DNA of 64,000 nucleotides from Yoonia sp. GTDB taxonomy: Bacteria > Pseudomonadota > Alphaproteobacteria > Rhodobacterales > Rhodobacteraceae. Location: positions 1 through 64,000 of the forward strand of contig NZ_JAFMHJ010000013.1 of NCBI RefSeq assembly GCF_017854565.1. The letters are read 5' to 3'. The notes under the pieces are model-generated. The model was not told the DNA's origin. It did no database searches and saw nothing but the letters and a program-made list of their open reading frames with translations. Shown here one piece after another: positions 55,701 to 64,000 of this stretch (the first letter of the stretch is position 1; every line of letters begins with the position of its first letter). The translations under genes were made by a program, and so were the position numbers.

Positions 55701-57899
55701 ATGACCGATTTCACAATGACCACTGACGCCGATGGCGTTGCTACGATTGTCTGGGATACCGTTGGCAAATCCATGAACGTGATGAACCAACAAGGGTTTA
55801 CCGATTTGGATGCACTGATTGATCAAGCACTGGCCGACGACGCCGTCAAAGGCGTCGTGATCACCTCTGGCAAGGACGGCTCTTTTGCTGGTGGCATGGA
55901 CCTGAACATCATCGCGCGCATGAAAGAAAGCGCTGGCGACGACCCCGCCCGTGGGTTGTTTGAGGGTGTGATGGGGATGCACGCCATTCTGCGCAAGATC
56001 GAACGTGCAGGCATGGATCCCAAGACCAACAAAGGCGGCAAACCGATTGCAGCCGCCCTGCCCGGCACCGCACTTGGCATCGGCCTGGAAATTCCGCTGG
56101 CCTGCCACCGTATCTTTGCCGCTGACAATCCCAAGGCCAAAATTGGCTTGCCCGAGATTATGGTCGGGATCTTTCCGGGTGCTGGCGGCACGACCCGTCT
56201 GGCCCGTAAACTGGGTGCCATGGGCGCATCGCCGCTTCTGCTGGAAGGCAAGCTGAATGACCCCATAAGGGCCAAGGCCGCCGGTGTGATCGACGAAGTC
56301 GTACCCGCAGCTGACCTGCTTTCGGCGGCAAAGGCATGGGTTCTATCCGAACCCAATATTGTCAAACCATGGGACGAAAAGGGCTATAAAATGCCCGGCG
56401 GCGCGCCCTATCATCCTGCCGGTTTCATGACATTCGTCGGCGCATCCGCGATGGTCAACGGCAAGACCCAAGGCGTCTACCCCGCCGCCAAGGCCCTGCT
56501 ATCAGCGGTTTACGAAGGCGCATTGGTGCCTTTCGACACCGCCCTCAAGATCGAGGCGCGTTGGTTCACGCATGTCCTCATGAACCCGTCATCATCGGCC
56601 ATGATCCGCAGCCTGTTCATCAACAAAGAAGCGTTGGAAAAGGGTGCCAACCGCCCCGATACCCCCGACCAGAAGGTCAGGAAGGTCGGCGTGATCGGCG
56701 CGGGCATGATGGGCGCAGGCATCGCACTGGTATCGGCGCTTGCGGGTATTCAGGTCGTGCTGATCGACAGCACGCAGGAAGCCGCAGACAAAGGTAAATC
56801 CTACACCACTGCCTATATGGACAAAGGGATTTCGCGCAAAAAAGTCACCCCGGAAAAGAAAGAGACGGTGCTGGATCTGATCACGGCCACGACGGATTAT
56901 GCCGCCCTTTCGGACTGTGATCTGATCGTCGAGGCCGTTTTCGAACACCCCGGCGTCAAGGCCGAGGTCACGGCCAAGGTACAGGTCGTTACCGGCCCCG
57001 ACTGCATCTTTGCGACCAACACATCGACGCTGCCGATCAGCGAACTGGCCAAGGCATCAAACGATCCCGAAAAGTTCATCGGCATCCACTTCTTTTCCCC
57101 GGTGGACAAAATGATGCTGGTCGAGATCATCAAAGGCAAGCAGACTGGCGATGTGGCCGTGGCCAAGGCTCTCGACTTTGTGCGCCAGATCCGCAAGACG
57201 CCGATTGTCGTCAATGATGCGCGATTCTTTTATGCCAACCGGTGCATCATTCCCTACATCAACGAAGGTATTCGGATGGTAAAGGAAGGTGTCGCGCCCG
57301 CATTGATCGAAAACGCCGCGAAACTGGTGGGCATGCCCCTTGGGCCGCTTCAGTTGGTCGATGAAACATCCGTTGATCTGGGCGTCAAAATAGCCAAGGC
57401 AACCAAGGCCGCGATGGGCGACGCCTATCCCGATGGCGAGGTGGACGAGGTCCTGTTTTGGATGTTTAACCAGAAACGTCTGGGCCGCAAATCGAATGCC
57501 GGCTTCTACAGCTATGACGACAAAGGCAAACGTCAGGGCCTTTGGGAAGGTCTGAGCGCGCAGTACCCTGTCGCAGATGACCAGCCCGACCTGATCACGG
57601 TGCAGCACCGCCTGCTATTCGCCCAAGCCTTGGAAGCCGTCCGCGCATTGGAAGAAGGCGTGCTGGAAGACATCCGCGAAGGCGACGTCGGTGCCATACT
57701 TGGCTGGGGCTTTGCGCCATGGTCAGGCGGCCCGTTCAGCTGGCTCGATATCATCGGCACACCCTACGCAGCCGAACGGTGTGATCAACTGACCGCGCAA
57801 TTTGGCACCCGCTTTGCCACGCCAGACCTGCTGCGCGAAATGGCGGAAGAGGGGCAGGCGTTTTATGCCCGCTTCGGCGCGGCTGCAAAGGCTGCATAA
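55701..57899 (+). CDS. 3-hydroxyacyl-CoA dehydrogenase / enoyl-CoA hydratase (FadB/FadJ-type)
   Basis: A 732-residue multifunctional beta-oxidation enzyme. The N-terminal crotonase domain (about 1-190) includes GSFAGGMDLN for the oxyanion hole and LPEIMVGIFPGAGGTTRLAR. A linker leads to the NAD domain starting at VGVIGAGMMGAGIALV (about 330) with the catalytic His in GIHFFSPVDKMML; the C-terminal 3HCDH domains follow. AAGGGA is about 10 bases before ATG 55701. It should convert enoyl-CoA to 3-ketoacyl-CoA for the thiolase. A hairpin terminator follows at once. Confidence 0.94.
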   Translation: MTDFTMTTDADGVATIVWDTVGKSMNVMNQQGFTDLDALIDQALADDAVKGVVITSGKDGSFAGGMDLNIIARMKESAGDDPARGLFEGVMGMHAILRKIERAGMDPKTNKGGKPIAAALPGTALGIGLEIPLACHRIFAADNPKAKIGLPEIMVGIFPGAGGTTRLARKLGAMGASPLLLEGKLNDPIRAKAAGVIDEVVPAADLLSAAKAWVLSEPNIVKPWDEKGYKMPGGAPYHPAGFMTFVGASAMVNGKTQGVYPAAKALLSAVYEGALVPFDTALKIEARWFTHVLMNPSSSAMIRSLFINKEALEKGANRPDTPDQKVRKVGVIGAGMMGAGIALVSALAGIQVVLIDSTQEAADKGKSYTTAYMDKGISRKKVTPEKKETVLDLITATTDYAALSDCDLIVEAVFEHPGVKAEVTAKVQVVTGPDCIFATNTSTLPISELAKASNDPEKFIGIHFFSPVDKMMLVEIIKGKQTGDVAVAKALDFVRQIRKTPIVVNDARFFYANRCIIPYINEGIRMVKEGVAPALIENAAKLVGMPLGPLQLVDETSVDLGVKIAKATKAAMGDAYPDGEVDEVLFWMFNQKRLGRKSNAGFYSYDDKGKRQGLWEGLSAQYPVADDQPDLITVQHRLLFAQALEAVRALEEGVLEDIREGDVGAILGWGFAPWSGGPFSWLDIIGTPYAAERCDQLTAQFGTRFATPDLLREMAEEGQAFYARFGAAAKAA

Positions 57900-57906
57900 A
57901 CCCAAA

Positions 57907-57928
57907 GGGCGCGCATCACAGCGCGCCC
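57907..57928. terminator. Bidirectional terminator between the fad operon and the EamA gene
   Basis: GGGCGCGC (57907-57914) and GCGCGCCC (57921-57928) form a perfect 8-bp stem over ATCACA. The loop holds the stop codon of the EamA gene (57916-57918), so the stem is part coding for it. It begins 8 bases after the fadB stop. Confidence 0.65.
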
Positions 57929-58863
57929 TCTTCGGGCAACGCCGCGCGGACCGTCTGCGGCGCACCGGTCCGAAACGCGATGATAACCCCCGCACCGCCC
58001 ACCATCAGCAGGCCGGTCAAACCGATCATATCGGGGACCTCGCCCCACAGGATCATGGCCCAGATCGTCGCCGACACCAGCAAAGCGTTCTCAAACACGG
58101 CAACGAATGTCGCGTCGGCCAATTGGTACGCACGGATCAGCAAACCAACCCCAATCAGCGATCCGATACCTTGAATAACGATCATCAGGCCAAAAATTCC
58201 ATCCGGTTGCACCCAGCCACGTACCGCAAAGCCATCCGCACCTGCGGGCACCGGCACAGGATATAGCGTCAGAATGACCGACCCAAGACCTCCAAAAATC
58301 AGCATGCATGTGAAAAATGCCGCCAGCAGCGTCAGCGTCCCTTCGCCCCCGCACCAGCGCCGTGTCGCGATATTGCCCATCGCATAGGTCGCACCGGCGG
58401 CAATAGGCAAAAACGTCAACGCACCGATCCCGGCGGCATCGGGGCGCAATACCAGCATGATCCCTAAAAATCCGAGCAAGACAGCAATTGTCCTGCGTAG
58501 CCCTACAGTTTCTCCAAAAAAGAGAACTGAAAAAATAACGACAAAGATCGGTGCCGTGAACAACCCGGCCACGGCCTGCGAAATCGGCATATATCCCAGG
58601 CACCCGAAATAAATCACCATGGCTGTCGCATTCAGACAGCTCCGCCCCGCAACATGCAAAGGCCGGAGCGGTCGCAAGCGGATGCGCAACACAAGCGCCA
58701 TGGGGAATAACACGACAAGCGCGACCGCCGACCGCAGCAAGTGGAACTGCCACAGCCCCCCGGTTTCCGCGGCAAGACGCATGAAATTATCAATCAAGCC
58801 AAACAATGCCATGGCACCAAGTACGAGTATGACAGCCATGCCTGGGCGATTGGTCAATTCCAT
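57916..58863 (-). CDS. EamA/DMT family transporter
   Basis: A 315-residue inner-membrane protein with ten helices formed by two EamA repeats (about 10-140 and 155-290). AVAGLFTAPIFVVIFSVLFFGE ends repeat one and the final FENALLVSATIWAMILWGE... GLLMVGGAGVIIAF ends repeat two. The family exports or imports amino acids, nucleosides or other metabolites; specificity cannot be read. ATG 58863 is the first. Its tail is the loop and one arm of a terminator hairpin. Confidence 0.88.
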   Translation of the reverse strand: MELTNRPGMAVILVLGAMALFGLIDNFMRLAAETGGLWQFHLLRSAVALVVLFPMALVLRIRLRPLRPLHVAGRSCLNATAMVIYFGCLGYMPISQAVAGLFTAPIFVVIFSVLFFGETVGLRRTIAVLLGFLGIMLVLRPDAAGIGALTFLPIAAGATYAMGNIATRRWCGGEGTLTLLAAFFTCMLIFGGLGSVILTLYPVPVPAGADGFAVRGWVQPDGIFGLMIVIQGIGSLIGVGLLIRAYQLADATFVAVFENALLVSATIWAMILWGEVPDMIGLTGLLMVGGAGVIIAFRTGAPQTVRAALPEEGAL

Positions 58864-58946
58864 TGCTTGCTCCTTGTGATTTTGTCCTGTTCTATAGTCG
58901 GTAGGGCGCGCCGTGCGCAGCTAAATACGACATAGGAAGGATCAAC

Positions 58947-60572
58947 ATGGGCTGGTTGCGCGATGAAACTGGGTTGGACAAGACCTCTGCGAACTATGCC
59001 CCCCTCACGCCTTTGTCACATTTGCGGCGAGCCGCCCACATTTTTGCGAACCGCGAGGCGCTGGTTTACGGTGCAACACGCCTGACCTATGGCCAGTATC
59101 ATCGACGCGTCACACAATTGGCGTCGGCCCTGACCAAGGCGGGGGTGCAGCCCGGCGATGTCGTGGCGACGATCCTGCCCAATATTCCCGCCCAGTCCGA
59201 AGCATCGTTTGCCGTACCTGCGTGCGGCGCGGTTCTGAACACGATCAACACCCGGCTGGATGTCGATACCGTCGCGTATATTTTCAACCATGGCGAGGCG
59301 AAGGTCGCGTTGGTGGACAGCCAGTTCTTGCCGTTGGCCATGCTGGCGATTGAGCAGATGGATGGCCCGCCCCCTCTGGTCATCGAAGTCCCCGACACGC
59401 AGGCTGGCATCCCTGCAATCGGCGAACAACAAGACTACGAGGACTTTTTGGCAACCGGCGACCCGGAATTTGCCTGGATCATGCCCACGGATGAGTGGGA
59501 AAGCCTTGCCCTGAACTATACATCCGGCACGACCGGGCGGCCCAAGGGCGTCGTTTATCATCATCGCGGTGCATATTTGATGACCATGGGCACGCCGATT
59601 TCATGGGAACTGCCGTTGTTCCTGCGTTACTTGCAGATTGTGCCGCTGTTTCACTGTAACGGATGGAACCACACGTGGATGTTGCCCGCGCTGGGTGGCA
59701 CTGCGATCTGCTGCCGCGATATTTCGGCAGCCGCGATCTACAAGGCGATTGACGACGAGGCGGTCACGCATTTCGGCGGTGCGCCTATCGTGCTGAACCT
59801 GATCGTGAATGCCAAAGATGCCGAGCGCCGCGCATTTGATCACGTGGTGCAGGTGTTTACAGCAGGTGCGCCACCCGCCCCTGCAACGCTGGTGGCCGTT
59901 AAGAAACTTGGGTTCAACGTCAAACACGTCTACGGCCTGACCGAGACCTATGGGCACGTCACCGAATGCATCTGGGACAGCACCTGGGATATCCTGCCAA
60001 GCGATGAACAGGTGGCCATCCGTGCCCGCCAAGGGGTCGCATTTCCGATGATGGAAGACGTGACCGTCGTTGATGAAAATATGCAGCAGGTCGCAATGGA
60101 TGGCGCAACCCAAGGCGAAATCGTGATGCGCGGCAACGCGGTTATGAAAGGGTATCTGAAAAATCCGGGGGCAACGGAAAAAGCATTCGCAGGCGGCTAT
60201 TTCCATTCCGAGGACTTGGCGATGCTGCACCCCGGCAGGATGATCCAGATTTCTGACCGCGCCAAGGATATCATCATCTCGGGCGGTGAAAACATCAGCT
60301 CGGTTGAAATAGAGGCCGCACTGATGCACCACCCCGCCGTCAACCTGTGTGCCGTCGTCGCCAAGCCCGATGAAAAATGGGGCGAAGTGCCTTGCGCCTT
60401 TGTCGAGCTCAAAGAAGGCACATCGGCACAAGAGGCAGAAATCATCGCCTTTACCCGTACAAGGTTGGCAGGTTTCAAATGCCCCAAACGCGTGGTGTTT
60501 CAAGAGTTGCCCAAAACCTCGACGGGCAAAATTCAAAAATTCGAACTTAGGATGTTGGCCAAAAGGCTGTAA
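58947..60572 (+). CDS. Acyl-CoA synthetase (AMP-forming), medium-chain or DmdB-like
   Basis: A 541-residue ANL-superfamily ligase that activates a carboxylate with ATP and CoA. The P-loop YTSGTTGRPKGV is near residue 190, PLFHCNGWNHTW and VYGLTETYG follow, then GEIVMRGNAVMKGY, ISDRAKDIIISGGENIS and the C-terminal catalytic Lys in STGKIQKFEL. The FHCNGW block is common to AlkK and to DmdB, the 3-methylmercaptopropionate-CoA ligase of marine roseobacters. AGGAAGGA lies 5 bases before the ATG. It is divergent from EamA. The acyl-CoA dehydrogenase at 51199 could be its pathway partner. Confidence 0.9.
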   Translation: MGWLRDETGLDKTSANYAPLTPLSHLRRAAHIFANREALVYGATRLTYGQYHRRVTQLASALTKAGVQPGDVVATILPNIPAQSEASFAVPACGAVLNTINTRLDVDTVAYIFNHGEAKVALVDSQFLPLAMLAIEQMDGPPPLVIEVPDTQAGIPAIGEQQDYEDFLATGDPEFAWIMPTDEWESLALNYTSGTTGRPKGVVYHHRGAYLMTMGTPISWELPLFLRYLQIVPLFHCNGWNHTWMLPALGGTAICCRDISAAAIYKAIDDEAVTHFGGAPIVLNLIVNAKDAERRAFDHVVQVFTAGAPPAPATLVAVKKLGFNVKHVYGLTETYGHVTECIWDSTWDILPSDEQVAIRARQGVAFPMMEDVTVVDENMQQVAMDGATQGEIVMRGNAVMKGYLKNPGATEKAFAGGYFHSEDLAMLHPGRMIQISDRAKDIIISGGENISSVEIEAALMHHPAVNLCAVVAKPDEKWGEVPCAFVELKEGTSAQEAEIIAFTRTRLAGFKCPKRVVFQELPKTSTGKIQKFELRMLAKRL

Positions 60573-60652
60573 TTGCGTCGCACCCGTGCAAGTCCGCTAC
60601 CCAAACCGCGGGCTGACCGCTATGGTGCGGGTCAAACGGGCAGTTGGGGCAG

Positions 60653-61669
60653 ATGACAGCACTTGATCGATACGTCAGGCTGGAAAGCGACGGGCTTTGG
60701 CGCGCCGATCCGGATGCGCAGCGGCGCGATGTGACAGTATCGTTTGGTGATGCAACGCTGGTGATTGCAGATCGCGCGGGCCGCCCTTTGGCACACTGGT
60801 CGCTGCCCGCTGTGCAGCGCCGCAACCCGGGCGAAAACCCCGCGATCTACACCCCCGATGCAGACGCCGCAGAAACGCTTGAAATCGCCGATGATCTGAT
60901 GATTGACGCGATAGAGGAAGTCCGGGGTGCGCTTGATCGCGCGCGTCCAAAGCCGGGCATACTGCGCCATTTGATTACTACGAGCCTGACGGTGACGATC
61001 TTGGCGCTGACCGTTTTTTGGTTGCCCGGCGCATTAACCCGACAGACCCTCGCCGTGGTTCCCCTGTCAAAACGAACCGAAATTGGCGCCGCTATCCTTG
61101 GCCACCTTCAGCGTGAAACAGGGCCCGCCTGCCGCGAACCCAGCGGTATCGCCGCAGCAACGCAGTTGGTCCGGCGTTTGATCGGACCCGATACGCGCAC
61201 GCGTCTTGTTGTGCTGCCCAAGCTCGCGCAGGGTGCAGTGGCGTTGCCCGGTGAGATCATCGCACTGGATCGGGCGCTGTTGGAGCAGACCGATGATCCG
61301 GCAGTTGCCGCAGGCTATATAATACTTGCCCAAACGGCCCGTGCGCAGATGGATCCGCTGGAACAGGTGCTGCACCAGGCGGGGCTTGGTGTGACGTTCC
61401 GCCTGCTCACGACCGGAAATATTCCGCCGGAAATTTTGCAGGCCAATGCACAGGGTATCATCGCGGGTGCGACAACCCTGCCAAACGCGTCCGCGTTGCG
61501 CGCCGCATTCATTCAGGCCGCGCTGCCCAGCGCGCCATATGATGCCATGTCAGCGGCAAGAGGCGATGGGGCTACATTGGTGGCCAACACTGCGGAACAA
61601 GCGCCGCAGACGCCCCTGATCCTGAGCGATGATGATTGGGTCAGCCTGCAGAACATCTGCAACAGCTAA
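60653..61669 (+). CDS. M48-like pseudopeptidase with membrane anchor, zinc site lost
   Basis: A 338-residue protein I do not find in any named family. Residues 1-100 form a soluble Asp-rich domain, 106-128 is one membrane helix, and the remainder is outside or peripheral. Residues 196-240 (ALPGEIIALDRALL, then DDPAVAAGYIILAQTARAQM) follow without gaps the M48 metalloprotease pattern ALPGG-I-L-LL...DP-E-A-A-VLAHELGH-HRDP, but the HExxH residues are replaced by Leu225, Ala226, Gln227, Thr228 and Ala229. It cannot bind zinc the usual way, so a regulatory or binding role is likely. ATG 60653 is preferred over TTG 60644. Convergent with upp. Confidence 0.7.
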   Translation: MTALDRYVRLESDGLWRADPDAQRRDVTVSFGDATLVIADRAGRPLAHWSLPAVQRRNPGENPAIYTPDADAAETLEIADDLMIDAIEEVRGALDRARPKPGILRHLITTSLTVTILALTVFWLPGALTRQTLAVVPLSKRTEIGAAILGHLQRETGPACREPSGIAAATQLVRRLIGPDTRTRLVVLPKLAQGAVALPGEIIALDRALLEQTDDPAVAAGYIILAQTARAQMDPLEQVLHQAGLGVTFRLLTTGNIPPEILQANAQGIIAGATTLPNASALRAAFIQAALPSAPYDAMSAARGDGATLVANTAEQAPQTPLILSDDDWVSLQNICNS

Positions 61670-61672
61670 GCG

Positions 61673-62311
61673 TTATTTGGTCCCAAACATCCGATCACCT
61701 GCATCGCCAAGGCCAGGCACAATGTACCCCTTTTCGTTCAGATGGCTATCAATCGCGGCGGTGACAATCCTCACATCAGGATGCGCGTCTTTCATGCGGG
61801 CAATGCCTTCGGGTGCGGCAAGCAGGCACAAAAAGCGGATGTTGGTGGCACCCGCTTTTTTCAGCAGGTCAATGGCCGCGACGGATGAATTGCCGGTGGC
61901 AAGCATCGGGTCCACCGCGATGACCAAACGATCCTCAAGCTCGGTCGGGACCTTGAAATAGTACTGCACAGGTTGCAGCGTTTCTTCGTCGCGGTACAGC
62001 CCGACAAACCCAACGCGGGCCGACGGGATCAATTCCAACACCCCGTCCAGCAACCCGTTGCCAGCCCGCAAGATCGACACAAGCGCAAGTTTCTTACCTG
62101 CAAGAACCGGCGCATCCATCGGCTCAAGCGGGGTGTCGATGCGTTTGGTTGTCAACGGCAAATCGCGGGTCACCTCATAGGCCAAAAGCTGGCTTATTTC
62201 GCGCAGCAACTGGCGAAATTCGCCGGTGGATGTATCTTTTTGTCGCATGAGCGTCAGTTTATGCTGCACCAGCGGGTGGGTCACATGGGTGACGTGCGAA
62301 GAGTCGGTCAT
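61673..62311 (-). CDS. upp: Uracil phosphoribosyltransferase
   Basis: A 212-residue salvage enzyme making UMP from uracil and [26 protein letters not shown] is the family N-terminus, the PRPP loop is [14 protein letters not shown], and the uracil-binding end is [17 protein letters not shown]. Its ATG overlaps the add stop by ATGA, so it is the last gene of a coupled deoB-add-upp set. It ends 3 bases from the convergent gene with no visible terminator. Confidence 0.97.
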   Translation of the reverse strand: MTDSSHVTHVTHPLVQHKLTLMRQKDTSTGEFRQLLREISQLLAYEVTRDLPLTTKRIDTPLEPMDAPVLAGKKLALVSILRAGNGLLDGVLELIPSARVGFVGLYRDEETLQPVQYYFKVPTELEDRLVIAVDPMLATGNSSVAAIDLLKKAGATNIRFLCLLAAPEGIARMKDAHPDVRIVTAAIDSHLNEKGYIVPGLGDAGDRMFGTK

Positions 62312-63297
62312 GTGGTCGTCTCCAGTCGTTTGGCCACGCGTGTACGGGTGGCTTCATCGCAAAATGCCGCTTTGAGCGCGACATCGTTCAGCGCTTTGAA
62401 ATCATCGCGTTCCCAGCCGAATGTCTTGGCCAGCATGTCGCATTCCGCAGTCATTGTCGTGTGAAAGAACGGCGGATCATCGGTGGACACGGTGACGGGC
62501 ACACCCGCATCGCGCAGTTTTGCAATGGGGTGACTGCCCCAGTCCTTCACGGCCCGCAAAACCACGTTTGATCCCGGGCACACCTCAAGGACAACACCAG
62601 TTTCCGCAATCTGTTTGATCAACGCAGGGTCATCAATTGCGCCGATGCCATGACCGATACGTGCGACCTTCAAATCGCGGATCGTCTCGGCGACCATCGC
62701 CGCACCACCCCATTCGCCAGCGTGGCAGGTCAACTGCAAACCCGCCTCGCGCGCCATATCAAAACTATAGGCATAGTCGCCGGGCCGCCCAACCATTTCA
62801 CCGCCTGCCATGCCGTAGCCGGTAATGAAATCGCCCATGGTTTCAGCAGCGCAATGCGCCGCGACCTTGCATTGATCAGGGCCAAAATGGCGAATGCCGG
62901 TGATGATACCGCGCAGCGTGATCCCCATCGTGCGCTCTGCCTCGGCTGCGGCATCCTGAATTGCAGCAAGATAATCACGCCATGCGGCCAGATCACCACC
63001 ACCGCAAAAATCCGGCGACAGGAATGCCTCGGTATAGACCACGCCGTGGGATGCGCTTTCTTCCAGCACCGCAAGCGTTAGGCGGCGGAAATCATCGGGG
63101 CTTTGCAGGGTTGTGCAGGCGGCCTCATAAACCTTGAGGAAATGATCGAAATCGCGGAATGCATAACCACCGCGTGCATCGAATATCCCGCCGATGTCGA
63201 TTTTCTTTTCGCGTGCCAAGCTGGCAATAAACGACGGTGGTGCGGCCCCTTCAAGATGCAAATGCAGCTCTACCTTTGGCATGTCTTTGAATGTCAT
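62308..63297 (-). CDS. add: Adenosine deaminase
   Basis: A zinc hydrolase of 329 residues that converts adenosine (and deoxyadenosine) to inosine. The zinc motif HLHLEGA is near residue 12, HAGEWGG and the closing STDDPPFF supply the remaining metal and catalytic residues. ATG 63297 overlaps the deoB stop by ATGA and is preferred; an ATG four codons upstream is possible. Together with deoB and upp it forms a nucleoside salvage operon. An adenine deaminase role cannot be excluded from sequence alone. Confidence 0.92.
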   Translation of the reverse strand: MTFKDMPKVELHLHLEGAAPPSFIASLAREKKIDIGGIFDARGGYAFRDFDHFLKVYEAACTTLQSPDDFRRLTLAVLEESASHGVVYTEAFLSPDFCGGGDLAAWRDYLAAIQDAAAEAERTMGITLRGIITGIRHFGPDQCKVAAHCAAETMGDFITGYGMAGGEMVGRPGDYAYSFDMAREAGLQLTCHAGEWGGAAMVAETIRDLKVARIGHGIGAIDDPALIKQIAETGVVLEVCPGSNVVLRAVKDWGSHPIAKLRDAGVPVTVSTDDPPFFHTTMTAECDMLAKTFGWERDDFKALNDVALKAAFCDEATRTRVAKRLETTT

Positions 63298-64000
63298 AAG
63301 AAACTGCACCCTTCTCCGGCATAAGAAACGGCCAAATGCACCGCAATGGATGCGCCCACGTCAGTAAACGACAAATGACCCAAGCTGCGTGATCCCGCCC
63401 CATGAACCAGCACCGGCACCCGTTCGCGGGTGTGGTCGGTGCCCGGCCATGTGGGGTCATTGCCATGGTCAGCCGTCACGATCAACAGGTCATCGTCGCG
63501 TAGCTTCGCAAGCAACTTGGCAAGAGCCGCATCAAACCACGCCAAATGATCCGCATAGCCTTGCGGATCACGACGGTGGCCATATTCGCTGTCAAACTCC
63601 ACCAGATTGGCAAAGACAAACGCGCCGTCTACAGCCACGGACACGAGATCGTTCAAATGGTCTATCAGCGCCGCATCGCGTCCTTTTCGTAGATCATCTA
63701 TCCCCCGCATCGAGAAGATATCACCGATCTTACCGACCGCATGCACCGGATGGCCCGCATTATGGACATAATCGCAAATCGTCGGCGCAGGCGGTGCGAT
63801 AGCAAAATCCTTGCGATGGATGGTCCGGGTGAATCCGCTTTCGGGATCGCCTGCAAAGGGCCGCGCAATCACCCGCCCTACTTTCATTGCATGCACGATG
63901 GGGGCCAGATCGGCGCAAAGCCTGTGCAGGCGCTCCAGTCCGAATGTTTCTTCATGCGCCGCAATCTGCAGCACGGAATCTGCGGACGTATAGCAAATCG
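63294..64000 (-). CDS. deoB: Phosphopentomutase (5' part beyond window)
   Basis: The C-terminal portion, at least 235 residues, of an alkaline-phosphatase-superfamily mutase that interconverts (deoxy)ribose 1- and 5-phosphate. TSADSVLQIAAHEE enters from the window edge, FTRTIHRKDFAIAPP and GKIGDIFSMRGI follow, and TADHGNDPTWPGTDHTRE holds the metal ligands. It runs past base 64000 on the minus strand, so start and N-terminal motifs are not visible. Coupled to add by ATGA. Confidence 0.95.
   Translation of the reverse strand, partial: ICYTSADSVLQIAAHEETFGLERLHRLCADLAPIVHAMKVGRVIARPFAGDPESGFTRTIHRKDFAIAPPAPTICDYVHNAGHPVHAVGKIGDIFSMRGIDDLRKGRDAALIDHLNDLVSVAVDGAFVFANLVEFDSEYGHRRDPQGYADHLAWFDAALAKLLAKLRDDDLLIVTADHGNDPTWPGTDHTRERVPVLVHGAGSRSLGHLSFTDVGASIAVHLAVSYAGEGCSFL

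Noticed and set aside
58863-58898. TTGTGA / TATAGT promoter for the acyl-CoA synthetase
   Set aside because: The spacer is 13 bases for the best -35 and 20 for the next; not convincing.

Overview
The window looks like an ordinary, gene-dense chromosomal segment of a GC-rich alphaproteobacterium, most likely a marine Rhodobacteraceae (Roseobacter-group) species. This rests on gene families and gene order: a dcw cluster with DUF2484-type small membrane genes between murC and murB, a bolA / J-domain / cobS / cobT neighbourhood, malate synthase G beside a GlcG-like gene, an FtsZ ending in an IPAFLRRQ-type tail, and a fatty-acid oxidation operon of the kind that carries DmdC-like dehydrogenases. 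I found no rRNA, convincing tRNA, CRISPR array, insertion sequence or phage gene.

Layout. 1-5.7 kb: the tail of an upstream gene, a two-gene molybdenum hydroxylase (2Fe-2S subunit and Mo subunit), then four minus-strand genes (lyxose-isomerase-like, flavodoxin, glutamine-amidotransferase-like hydrolase, GlcG-like). 5.7-14.2 kb: malate synthase G with a GntR-type inverted repeat upstream, DUF2256, aminopeptidase N, an acyltransferase, a lytic transglycosylase and gatB. 14.3-24.2 kb: DUF4177, bolA, a J-domain gene, cobS and cobT; between the J-domain gene and cobS sit a tandem pair of paralogous membrane proteins and a stress module (msrB, fasciclin protein, anti-sigma factor, ECF sigma factor). 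24.3-28.2 kb: an M24 aminopeptidase, DUF427 and a ClC channel. 28.2-29.1 kb: a gene-poor stretch ending in a strongly structured element that may be a small RNA.

29.1-43.3 kb is a long minus-strand envelope and division block, read in the order ftsW, murG, murC, three tiny membrane genes, murB, ddl, ftsQ, ftsA, ftsZ, terminator, lpxC, bamD, recN. Many junctions are 1-4 base start/stop overlaps, suggesting translational coupling. 43.5-50.1 kb: a secreted 5'-nucleotidase, DUF952 with pyrD, a MATE transporter, two hotdog thioesterases and a ten-helix putative metal exporter. 50.1-57.9 kb: two tandem small MerR regulators, a striking ACGT-periodic palindrome, and a beta-oxidation operon (acyl-CoA dehydrogenase, GST, an orphan, thiolase, an NTF2-like gene, FadB-type multifunctional enzyme). 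57.9-64 kb: an EamA transporter, an acyl-CoA synthetase, an M48-like protein whose zinc site is erased, and a coupled nucleoside-salvage set deoB-add-upp (deoB runs off the window).

The most unusual items are the M48-like pseudopeptidase at 60653-61669, the structured element at 28939-29111, the chain of overlapping tiny membrane genes inside the dcw cluster, the tandem MerR pair with its palindrome, the paralogous membrane pair at 15698-17017, and two families of dispersed hairpin repeats. Start codons were chosen by Shine-Dalgarno spacing, overlaps with neighbours and remembered family N-termini; doubtful ones are flagged.
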